Both the position numbers and the translations under genes were made by a program. The notes below the pieces were generated by a model. The model was not told where the DNA came from. It made no database searches and saw nothing but the letters and a program-made list of their open reading frames with translations. Positions 1 to 6,855 of a stretch of DNA of 8,283 nucleotides are shown in pieces. The DNA comes from Victivallales bacterium (GTDB taxonomy: Bacteria; Verrucomicrobiota; Lentisphaeria; Oligosphaerales; Oligosphaeraceae), in assembly GCA_017458805.1 (NCBI GenBank), contig JAFTAC010000697.1:1-8283 (forward strand). Direction: 5' to 3'. Position 1 is the first letter of the stretch. Every line of letters begins with the position of its first letter.

Positions 1-1456
1 CGGGGTAGGAGGTGACTGCGCACTCCAGCACGGAGGGATGCTCCATGAGCACGCTTTCCACCTCGAAGGGGCCGATGCGGTAGCCAGAGCACTTGATGAC
101 ATCGTCATTGCGTCCCTCGAACCAGATATAGCCGTCGCCGTCGCGCCAGGCCATGTCGCCCGTGTTGTAGTCGTCGTCTGGCCAGGAAGCGGCCATGGCT
201 TCGGGGTTCTTGTAGTACTCCCAGAAGAGGCCGACGGGGTGGTTGCTGCGGGCATGGCGGACAACGATGGAACCCACAACGCCGTCCTCGCAAGGTTTGC
301 CGTTCTCATCGACGATTTCGATATCATAGACAGGGGAGAACTTGCCTGTGGAGCCTGGCTTGATGGGGAACCACTCGAAGTTGGCGATGAGGACGGAGGA
401 TTCTGTCTGCCCGAAGCCTTCTGTCATGTGGAGACCCGTCATACGGAGCCATTGGTTATAGACTTCGGGGTTCAATGGCTCGCCAGCGATGGAGCAGCGC
501 TCGATGGTGGAGAAGTCGTATTTTGTCAGGTCCTCCTTGATGAGGAAGCGGTAGATGGTGGGTGGTGCGCAGAAAGAGTGCAGCTTGAGCTTTTCGATGG
601 CGCGGAGCATGTTCTCGGCGGAAAAATGCCCTTCGCTGTCGTATGTGGCGATGACGGCTCCCACGATCCACTGACCATAGATTTTACCCCAGCCGAACTT
701 TGCCCAGCCCGAGTCGGAGGCGGTCATGTGGCGCTTGCCCTCCTGGACTCTCTGCCAGTATTTGGCGGTGACGATGTGGCCGATGGGGTGGGTATAGTCG
801 TGCAGGATCATCTTGGGCATGCCAGAGGTGCCTGACGAGAAGTAGATGAGCATCGGGTCGTGCATGCAGGGATAGGCGTCCCCCGTGGGCTTCTCCCAGA
901 TGTCCGACTGCTGGGCAAGCTCCTTGCGGTAGTCAATCCAGCCATTGGGGACATTGTCGCCGACGATGGCCTTGAGCTGGATGGAGGGTGCTTCGGGCAG
1001 GGCGTTTTCTACGTTGGTGATGAGGTAGGGGTCATCGACCGTAATGATCATCTTCACGTTGGCGGCGTTGGCGCGGTAGGAGATGTCGTGCTGCGTCAAC
1101 TGGAAGGTGGCAGGGATGGCGATGGCGCCGATTTTCTCAAGGGCCACGAGGGTCACCCACACTTCGACGCGCTGCTTGAGAATAAGCAGCACGATGTCGC
1201 CCTTCTTGATGCCGTGCGCCTTGAGCATGTTGGCTGCCTGGTTGGAGAGGCGCTTGATGTCGCCGAAGGAGTACTCCTTGACTTCTCCGCCGTCGGGGCC
1301 CAGGTAGGCGAGGGCGGGCTTGTGGTCGTCCTGTTCGGCCCAGGCGTCAACCACGTCGTAGGCGAAGTTGAAACGGTCGGGGATGGTCACCTTGTAGTTT
1401 GCCTTGAAATCTTCGTAGGATGAGAACTCTTGTCTCGGTAGAAACTTTTCCAACAT
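1..1456 (-). CDS. AMP-forming acyl-CoA synthetase (acetyl/medium-chain type), C-terminus cut by window edge
   Basis: This enzyme activates a carboxylic acid with ATP to an acyl-AMP and then to acyl-CoA in the cytoplasm. About 485 codons are visible from an ATG at 1456; family members are usually near 550 residues, so roughly the last 65 are outside the window, including the expected catalytic lysine. Adenylate-forming motifs are clear: phosphate-binding loop FSSGTSGMPK at residues 206-215, GFGQTE at 347-352, TGD at 432-434, and hinge GRNDDVIKCSGYR from 448. The N-terminus (NFAYDVVDAWA) resembles the medium-chain ACSM group more than classical Acs. A GGAG lies 12 nt before the ATG, which is a rather long spacing. 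It follows the XRE-cupin regulator by 69 bp on the same strand, so the two are probably co-transcribed. Codons are strongly biased to C/G endings (AAC, TAC, GGC, AAG), suggesting high expression. The true acid substrate cannot be read from the sequence. Confidence 0.93.
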   Translation of the reverse strand, partial: MLEKFLPRQEFSSYEDFKANYKVTIPDRFNFAYDVVDAWAEQDDHKPALAYLGPDGGEVKEYSFGDIKRLSNQAANMLKAHGIKKGDIVLLILKQRVEVWVTLVALEKIGAIAIPATFQLTQHDISYRANAANVKMIITVDDPYLITNVENALPEAPSIQLKAIVGDNVPNGWIDYRKELAQQSDIWEKPTGDAYPCMHDPMLIYFSSGTSGMPKMILHDYTHPIGHIVTAKYWQRVQEGKRHMTASDSGWAKFGWGKIYGQWIVGAVIATYDSEGHFSAENMLRAIEKLKLHSFCAPPTIYRFLIKEDLTKYDFSTIERCSIAGEPLNPEVYNQWLRMTGLHMTEGFGQTESSVLIANFEWFPIKPGSTGKFSPVYDIEIVDENGKPCEDGVVGSIVVRHARSNHPVGLFWEYYKNPEAMAASWPDDDYNTGDMAWRDGDGYIWFEGRNDDVIKCSGYRIGPFEVESVLMEHPSVLECAVTSYP

Positions 1457-1470
1457 AATATCTTAACTCC

Positions 1471-1491
1471 ACACGCATCTTGGGAGCGTGT
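1471..1491. promoter_or_regulatory. Inverted repeat ahead of the acyl-CoA synthetase gene
   Basis: ACACGC at 1471-1476 is matched by GCGTGT at 1486-1491, giving a 6-bp stem with a 9-nt loop. It lies 14 bp upstream of the synthetase start, within the regulator-synthetase gap. On the minus strand the T-run (1494-1500) precedes the stem, so it is not an intrinsic terminator for that operon. It could be an operator, an mRNA hairpin near the ribosome binding site, or chance. Confidence 0.3.
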
Positions 1492-1525
1492 TCAAAAAAA
1501 CTGCAGTGTAGGGGCGGCGGTTACC

Positions 1526-2086
1526 TTAATTGTTGATGATGGTGACAAAGGTAACAGGACCCCCCAGAGCCCGTTGGCCGTGGGGGATGCTCGGATCGAA
1601 ATAGATTGAATCGCCTTTGTTTAATATGAACTCGCGCGTACCCAGCACGACTTTGACCGTCCCTTCCAGGACAAGGTTGAATTCCTGCCCGCCATGGGAG
1701 ATGAGCTGCGGCTGGCTCTCCTCGTCGTCATGTGGCTCCAGATTGACGAGCAGGGGCTCCATGGTGCGGTTCTTGAAGTTGTAGGCCAGGGACTGGAAGC
1801 CGTAGCCTGGGCAACGCTCGACCTTGACGCCTTCACCGCTGCGGACCAGGGTGTACTTGGCCATGCGCGGGGCCTCGCCTGTGAGCAGAACCGTGTGGTC
1901 AACGTTCAGAATCTTCGCCAGAGCCGTGACCGTGCTGATGGGAATGGGCTGCTGGTTGTTCTCGAAGGCAAGGTACTGCTCGGCAGTGATGCCAAGGCTG
2001 GCCGCAACGTCAACGACGCTCAATTCGCTGACTTCGCGCAATTCGCGGATTCTGTCCGCTATCTGACGGTTTTGTTCCTGGTCCAT
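1526..2086 (-). CDS. XRE-family transcriptional regulator with C-terminal cupin domain
   Basis: A 186-residue cytoplasmic regulator. The N-terminus (about residues 9-68) is an XRE/HTH_3 helix-turn-helix: IADRIRELRE, then VVDVAASLGIT, a YLAFENNQQPIPIS turn, and ALAKILNV. A linker leads to a cupin_2 domain (about 110-183) with H131, E135 and the VLEGTVKVVLG strand, then GDSIYFDPSIPHG ending in H169. Such cupins sense a small ligand or metal ion. The length is typical for this XRE-cupin type. The ATG at 2086 is supported by AGGAG with 5-nt spacing. It is the first gene of a leftward unit with the acyl-CoA synthetase, a pairing known from many anaerobes, so it probably controls that gene and possibly itself. 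Whether it activates or represses, and its effector (perhaps an organic acid or its CoA ester), are inference. Confidence 0.92.
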   Translation of the reverse strand: MDQEQNRQIADRIRELREVSELSVVDVAASLGITAEQYLAFENNQQPIPISTVTALAKILNVDHTVLLTGEAPRMAKYTLVRSGEGVKVERCPGYGFQSLAYNFKNRTMEPLLVNLEPHDDEESQPQLISHGGQEFNLVLEGTVKVVLGTREFILNKGDSIYFDPSIPHGQRALGGPVTFVTIINN

Positions 2087-2091
2087 ATTCG

Positions 2092-2096
2092 CTCCT
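2092..2096 (-). promoter_or_regulatory. Ribosome binding site of the XRE-cupin gene
   Basis: The minus strand reads AGGAG here, 5 nt ahead of the ATG at 2086, which supports that start over later methionines. Confidence 0.75.
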
Positions 2097-2117
2097 GTTT
2101 TTTGTTTACTCTAAAAT

Positions 2118-2146
2118 AATATAGCAATATAAAACGAAAATGAAAA
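2118..2146 (-). promoter_or_regulatory. Candidate sigma70-type promoter for the XRE-cupin/synthetase unit
   Basis: On the minus strand, TTTTCA (2141-2146) and TATATT (2118-2123) are 17 bp apart, matching the -35 and -10 consensus at 4/6 and 5/6 positions. Transcription would begin near 2111 and leave about 25 nt before the ATG, just enough for the AGGAG. The surrounding sequence is the most AT-rich part of the window. No experimental support is available. Confidence 0.45.
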
Positions 2147-2165
2147 TTGAAAGGGGGATAATTCC

Positions 2166-2193
2166 TTGCTTTTTTGCGTTTTCTATGTATCTT
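2166..2193 (+). promoter_or_regulatory. Weak candidate promoter for the protease gene unit
   Basis: TTGCTT (2166-2171) and TATCTT (2188-2193) are separated by 16 bp, each resembling the sigma70 hexamers. A start near 2200 would give a leader of about 34 nt. The region is AT-rich, so chance matches are likely. It is the best candidate seen between the divergent genes for rightward transcription. Confidence 0.3.
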
Positions 2194-2221
2194 ATTTGTA
2201 TCGGAAGATAATATCATCCTC

Positions 2222-2226
2222 AAAGG
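2222..2226 (+). promoter_or_regulatory. Ribosome binding site deciding the protease start
   Basis: AAAGG here stands 7 nt before the ATG at 2234. The in-frame ATG at 2246 has only AAGG (2238-2241) at 4 nt, which is less well placed but possible. Confidence 0.5.
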
Positions 2227-2233
2227 TCAGTTG

Positions 2234-5200
2234 ATGCAAGGCAAGATGAAAAAAACAAGAGTTCTGCTTATGGCGTGTCTGTTGGCAAGCCTGACGGCCA
2301 TTTTGTGCCTTGTTGTCTCCAGGCGTACTGATCATGAAACTGCGCAGGGGGCAGGGGAGGTTTTTTCTGCCACATGGGAAGGTGCTCCTATGCATGGCAA
2401 GGTCCCTGACGGTGGAGCCATTGGTGGAAATCGGGGGCAGAGTGCTGGTGAACAGCGTGTTGCTTCTTCTGCAAAAGCGCATCCTTATGCTGGCGGGGGA
2501 GGCGTGTTCCAGGTTGTCTCTGTTTCTCCGCAGGAGACCCGTGTGCGCTTTAGTCTGCCTGAAATCCACCTGTCGGAGACGGAGGTGGATGGGCGGCACT
2601 ATGGCGTCGTCGAGGCGCGTGGAGCCAATCCACTGGGCGTCGAAGGGGCCCCCGAGCTGCCTGTTTTCCGTTGCGATTTCACGGTGGTGCAAGGCGTGAA
2701 GCGCAGTTTGAAGGTGCTTTCTGCGACGGTACGCGAGATACCCGCATTGCCGCCTGTGCCTTCGCTTGGGCTTGTGGTGCGTGGCGAAGAGGAACGGATG
2801 CCTCTGGAGAATCCAGCTATCTACGGCGGGAACGGCGTTTTTCCTCCAGAGCAGTTGGCGGAGCTACGCGAGTATTGGCTGCGCCGTGTGCCTGGTGTGG
2901 GTGTTTCCGTGTCGCCAGTGAGATATGACTTCGCACGTGGTATGCTTTTAGTTGCGGACAGCATTGAGTTTGCCTTCAGCACGGATGTTGAAACAGCCGA
3001 TGAGTACGCCTGCCTTGACAGCCAAGTTGATTTTTCCACCTTGCAGCTTCGCAGTTTTGCCAATGGCGAGTTGCTGGAGAGGGTCAGGGGAGAGGCACTA
3101 CAGCCTGGGCATATCCTGATAATTGTCCCGAAAGACTGGAAATCAAGCACTTCTGATTTCGTGTCATGGAAGAAGCGTCTCGGCTATAAGGTGAGCGTAG
3201 CCACCTATCCCGATGAAATGGGCGAGGATGTTGCCACATATATTTCGGGAAAATATGAGCAGGATGACGTGTCTCATCTGATACTTTGCGGAGACTGCGG
3301 GGATGTTCCGCCCGCCTATACATCGAAGCACACGGTGGAACCAGGGGTGTATGAGCCAACCACCGATGTGGCGTATGCGCTGCTTTCAGGCGAAGACTAT
3401 GTACCAGACCTTTTTGTGTCGCGCGTACCTAGCCACAGCGCTGCGCAGCTAAAGGGCATTCTGAAGAAGTTCGTCCAATATGAATCCGCGCCGCCAGAGG
3501 ATGATGGGTGGCGTGGCAAGGCAGTCTTTATGGGGTCCAATGCGAGTGCGACAACGGCTCCATACAAGGGCAAGTATGACAGGGAGCTAATGGCGGAGAA
3601 CTATGCTTTGCTTCAGGATGCAGGGGTTCTGCCGGAAGGGTGCGCGGAGATTTACGCGCAGAAAGGCGTTGAAGAGAGCACGCTGAAGAATGAGTTGAAG
3701 GCAGCACTGAATAATGGCGCCGCTTTTATGGAATATCTGGGACATGGGCACAACACTTACTTTGTGACGAGCGATTATGCCGTGAGCGACGCTAATTCCA
3801 TGCAGAATGGTAACGCCTTCCCCTTCATTTTTGCGCCAGTCTGTGACACGGGCAACTTTGCCTACCCATCGGGTGACTGCCTGGCAGAGGCTTTTTTCGT
3901 AGGGGCTGGTTGCACATTTGGCGTGAATGGTGCGGGAGCTGTGCTGGCTTCTACCAGCCAGACGAAGTGGAACCCGCCTATTCGCAGCGTTTATGAGTTC
4001 ACGCAGGTTCTCAACGACAGTTACTCGGAGAACCGTCTCTGCTCAATGGGGGCGGTGGTTCATCAGTTGGTCAACGAGGGGGCCAAGCTTGCGGAGAGCT
4101 ATATTTCTAACAACGATGCCTACTATTACACGAAGCAGATGCATCTTTTCGGTGACTGCAGCATGATGCCGCGTTTACGTTCCCTGCGGGAGGTCGTGGT
4201 GACGCCCAGCTTTGAAGACCGAGAAAGCCTTTGCATCACAGTCACTTGGGAAGACGACGAGGAGCCTGTGCCAGGCGCATTTGTCGTGATGACGGACGAG
4301 GCAGGAGAACAGGTGGGCGTGGTTTGCACGGATGGCGACGGAGAGGCGCATTTCGCCTGCATCGACGGAACAGCGACCATTTTCGTGAACGATGCTTCCT
4401 TCCGCCCAGTCTCTCTGTCAGTTGACTGCTCGGCGCAGGAGTTTTCGTACACGCTTCCCACGATGTATGTCGGCTTGAATACCGCCATTTCCCTGGTGCC
4501 TGATGGGTGGGAGATTCAGGAGTTGGAGAGGTTGTGTGAACTGCCAGACGGGCTAGAGTTGACGACAGATGGAATGCTCGTTGGAAGTGCTTCCGTTCCT
4601 GGAGATTATGAACTACGTTTTTACTGCTTCGAGAAGAGCCATGGAGGTATCTTGCTGACGTTGTCTCTCAAGGTCTTGCCAGGAGCTGACGCCGATGAAA
4701 ATGGCAAGGTTTCCACACCCGAACTACTGGAGTTCTTGGATGCTTGTACGTATGCGGTTGAGGCTGATGAAGCACGGGATGCTGCCATCGCACTTTGGCA
4801 GGCCAGTGGGGCTTCTGGTGCTGTCCGTGCGTCAGGTGAAGGACTCCGTTCTGGAGAAAAGGCACATCGACTTGAGTTTGAAGTCACCTTGAATGAGTAT
4901 GTTACAGAGGATTTTCTCATTCAGTTAGGGGCTATTGTCAAGTGCATGGAAGGCAATACTGCATGGATTGAGGCGGATGAAGTCTGCGTTGCGCGTTTGA
5001 AAGCAGCCAAAGTGGTGATGAGCCAGATTGATTACAAGGTCAACCAAATAACGAATGTGGCGACTAGAGGTACGGCGCATTATCCATCACAGGCTGAGAT
5101 GCTTGCAGAGCTGCGTTCATTGGTGGCGGATTTCCCCGCACGCTGCCGTTTCAGCTATGTGGGCCAAAGTGTGCAGGGACGCGAGATGATTGCGCTCCGC

Positions 5201-6844
5201 GTCAGCGATTTGCCTGAGGACGGGGCTGCACCGCAACTGCTTATTGCAGCCGCCATCCATGGCAACGAACGTACGGGGATGGTTATTGCGCTGAAATTGG
5301 CACGTTATCTGGCGGAGAATGGAGGAAGCCTGCTCGGCAAGGCGGTATTCTACATTCTTCCATCGATGAATCCCGATGGATGCGAGGCAGTTACGCGCTA
5401 TAATGCGAACCACTACGATTTGAACAGGGGTTTCCCTGATGGCGTTGTTTTGGCGCCGTTAGGTACTTTCGCCGAAGGGGATGCGGTGCGCATGGGCAGT
5501 CGTGAGCCAGAGGTTCAGGCGTTCATGCGCTGGTGTGCCTCCCACCGCTTTTCGGCTGCGCTTCATCTGCATACAGGCGAAAAGCTCCTATGCTATCCGT
5601 ATGGCAACGTCAAGAGCACCAAAGAGGAGCGCATTTCGCCAGACAACGACCTGTTTGTTTCGCTCTGCACGACCTACGCCGAGCAGAATCCTGACATCAG
5701 CAAGGTGATAAACGCCTACGACTACTACCGTGTCATCGGGGAGGTGCCAGACTGGCAGTATCGCTATTTAGGCACGCTGGCTGCAACGGTGGAGCTCACG
5801 GGGAGCAACGCCATCGGCAAGGAGCCGACTACTGACGAGGCACTTGAGCAGTTGTGGCAGAACAACCAGCCCGCATTGCTCGCCTGGGCGGAGGCAGCCT
5901 CCACTGGCATATCGCTATCGGTAACTTCTACGTTGGACGGTGCAGCGCTGCCTTTGGCGAAGGTGGAGGCAAGTTATGGGCAGCCTGTTTTCTGCGATGC
6001 GGCAGGTCAGTGCCACCGCACACTGCTGGAGGGCACATACTCTGTGACGGTTTCAGCACCTGGCTATGTGCCGCAAGTGATTGACAACGTGCTTGTTCAG
6101 CATGGTGAAAGCACACCGCTGGCGGTTGCCTTGCAGCCAGACGGCATCGGTGCATACCTGGAGTTTTCCACTTTGCGTTGCAACCCCCTTGTCGCTGGCC
6201 GCATGGAGCTTTGCCTGGATGCGGAATACGACGGAGCTGTTGTTTCAACCGTCTCGTTGCCAGATAGTTGGAATGTCAATCTTTTGACTGGATGCCGTGC
6301 GTCGCGTCAGGAAGCAGATGGGGCATGGTCGTACCTCTTCTTGGACGCTGCCGAGGCTAAAATAGCCTTTTCCGTTGCGACAGATGGTGTTGTGACGAAT
6401 GAAAATCTGGTTTCCGCGACTGTTAGCTGGTATAAGGATGCAGAAAGTGGATGTGTCGCCACCGATGTGAAGCGTCATTGGCTTTGCGCAGAGCCTCGCC
6501 AAGCCTCCTTTGCGCTTGCCTCTGGCTGGAATTGCATCGGCTTTACGGGGGCATATCAACTGGATGGTGATTTCTGGGGCTTTTCGGGTAGTGCCTTTGA
6601 AAGGTTGTCCAAGGCGTTGCCTGGCCAGGGAGCCTTTGTTTTCTCCGAAAACGAGAGGACACTGACGCTGGAAGGGTGGGATTCCGATGAGGAGATTTTC
6701 GGGCAGTATGTGGGCTGGAGCCTCCGTGCCGCATTGAAGCCCCTGGCCAATAATGGATTTTTCATAACCTTTTCAAACGGAACGTATTTCAAACCAAAAA
6801 CTCTTTTGGTTGGAGATGCATACTGGTGTTTTAAAGAGAAATAG
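2234..6844 (+). CDS. Exported double protease: gingipain-type C25 cysteine endopeptidase fused to M14 zinc carboxypeptidase
   Basis: A 1536-residue protein predicted to be exported and to digest proteins outside the cytoplasm. Residues 6-9 are KKTR and 10-28 are hydrophobic: a signal sequence or uncleaved anchor. A Gly/Ala-rich linker leads to a C25-type propeptide (about 90-250, with GAPELPVF at 138-145). The C25 domain (about 292-645) has GDCGDVPP, YLGHGH with catalytic H504, and VCDTGNF with catalytic C537. The H-to-C distance of 33 equals my recollection of RgpB (H211/C244). The domain closes with LFGDC. Next come an Ig-like domain (653-740), a putative-Ig repeat with LPDGLEL (770-776), an EF-hand loop DADENGKVSTPE (819-830) and an M14-prodomain-like segment (880-934). 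The M14 domain (950-1222) keeps zinc ligands H1009, E1012 and H1113, substrate residues R1055, N1064/R1065 and Y1165, and catalytic E1187. A transthyretin-like domain (1226-1304) and a C-terminal domain with GWN (1431-1433) and AYW (1529-1531) follow. No T9SS or PEP-CTERM sorting signal is seen. The start is chosen by AAAGG at 2222; ATG 2246 would give 1532 residues. Codon use is more mixed than in the synthetase gene. Confidence 0.93.
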   Translation: MQGKMKKTRVLLMACLLASLTAILCLVVSRRTDHETAQGAGEVFSATWEGAPMHGKVPDGGAIGGNRGQSAGEQRVASSAKAHPYAGGGGVFQVVSVSPQETRVRFSLPEIHLSETEVDGRHYGVVEARGANPLGVEGAPELPVFRCDFTVVQGVKRSLKVLSATVREIPALPPVPSLGLVVRGEEERMPLENPAIYGGNGVFPPEQLAELREYWLRRVPGVGVSVSPVRYDFARGMLLVADSIEFAFSTDVETADEYACLDSQVDFSTLQLRSFANGELLERVRGEALQPGHILIIVPKDWKSSTSDFVSWKKRLGYKVSVATYPDEMGEDVATYISGKYEQDDVSHLILCGDCGDVPPAYTSKHTVEPGVYEPTTDVAYALLSGEDYVPDLFVSRVPSHSAAQLKGILKKFVQYESAPPEDDGWRGKAVFMGSNASATTAPYKGKYDRELMAENYALLQDAGVLPEGCAEIYAQKGVEESTLKNELKAALNNGAAFMEYLGHGHNTYFVTSDYAVSDANSMQNGNAFPFIFAPVCDTGNFAYPSGDCLAEAFFVGAGCTFGVNGAGAVLASTSQTKWNPPIRSVYEFTQVLNDSYSENRLCSMGAVVHQLVNEGAKLAESYISNNDAYYYTKQMHLFGDCSMMPRLRSLREVVVTPSFEDRESLCITVTWEDDEEPVPGAFVVMTDEAGEQVGVVCTDGDGEAHFACIDGTATIFVNDASFRPVSLSVDCSAQEFSYTLPTMYVGLNTAISLVPDGWEIQELERLCELPDGLELTTDGMLVGSASVPGDYELRFYCFEKSHGGILLTLSLKVLPGADADENGKVSTPELLEFLDACTYAVEADEARDAAIALWQASGASGAVRASGEGLRSGEKAHRLEFEVTLNEYVTEDFLIQLGAIVKCMEGNTAWIEADEVCVARLKAAKVVMSQIDYKVNQITNVATRGTAHYPSQAEMLAELRSLVADFPARCRFSYVGQSVQGREMIALRVSDLPEDGAAPQLLIAAAIHGNERTGMVIALKLARYLAENGGSLLGKAVFYILPSMNPDGCEAVTRYNANHYDLNRGFPDGVVLAPLGTFAEGDAVRMGSREPEVQAFMRWCASHRFSAALHLHTGEKLLCYPYGNVKSTKEERISPDNDLFVSLCTTYAEQNPDISKVINAYDYYRVIGEVPDWQYRYLGTLAATVELTGSNAIGKEPTTDEALEQLWQNNQPALLAWAEAASTGISLSVTSTLDGAALPLAKVEASYGQPVFCDAAGQCHRTLLEGTYSVTVSAPGYVPQVIDNVLVQHGESTPLAVALQPDGIGAYLEFSTLRCNPLVAGRMELCLDAEYDGAVVSTVSLPDSWNVNLLTGCRASRQEADGAWSYLFLDAAEAKIAFSVATDGVVTNENLVSATVSWYKDAESGCVATDVKRHWLCAEPRQASFALASGWNCIGFTGAYQLDGDFWGFSGSAFERLSKALPGQGAFVFSENERTLTLEGWDSDEEIFGQYVGWSLRAALKPLANNGFFITFSNGTYFKPKTLLVGDAYWCFKEK

Positions 6845-6847
6845 GAG
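6843..6847 (+). promoter_or_regulatory. Ribosome binding site of the aldo/keto reductase gene, overlapping the protease stop codon
   Basis: AGGAG lies 8 nt before the ATG at 6856 and shares its first two bases with the protease TAG stop (6842-6844). This arrangement favours co-transcription and possible translational coupling. Confidence 0.7.
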
Positions 6848-6855
6848 CACACATA

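Noticed and set aside
38..1423. Long plus-strand open frames (38-835 and 860-1423)
   Set aside because: They lie opposite the acyl-CoA synthetase, whose minus-strand frame carries every expected motif; the plus-strand translations are low-complexity Val/Gly/Asp-rich and match no family.
1471..1500. Intrinsic terminator between regulator and synthetase
   Set aside because: The stem is only 6 bp, and on the transcribed minus strand the T-run comes before the hairpin rather than after it.
1694..2119. Plus-strand open frame across the regulator
   Set aside because: It is antisense to the XRE-cupin gene and runs through its ribosome binding site and into its likely leader; no domain is recognisable.
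2174..2233. Upstream TTG start for the protease (20 extra residues)
   Set aside because: TTG 2174 lies inside the candidate promoter and has no Shine-Dalgarno; starting there would bury the signal sequence behind a second hydrophobic stretch and an acidic segment.
2264..2311. Lipoprotein signal in the protease N-terminus
   Set aside because: The cysteines at residues 15 and 25 are preceded by LMA and AIL, neither a good lipobox, and residue 15 sits within the hydrophobic core.
5081..5903. Direct functional equivalence of the M14 domain to the Lys/Arg-specific CPG70
   Set aside because: It was attractive because of the gingipain fusion, but the positions that confer basic specificity in CPB and CPD are Pro1172 and Gly1124 here.
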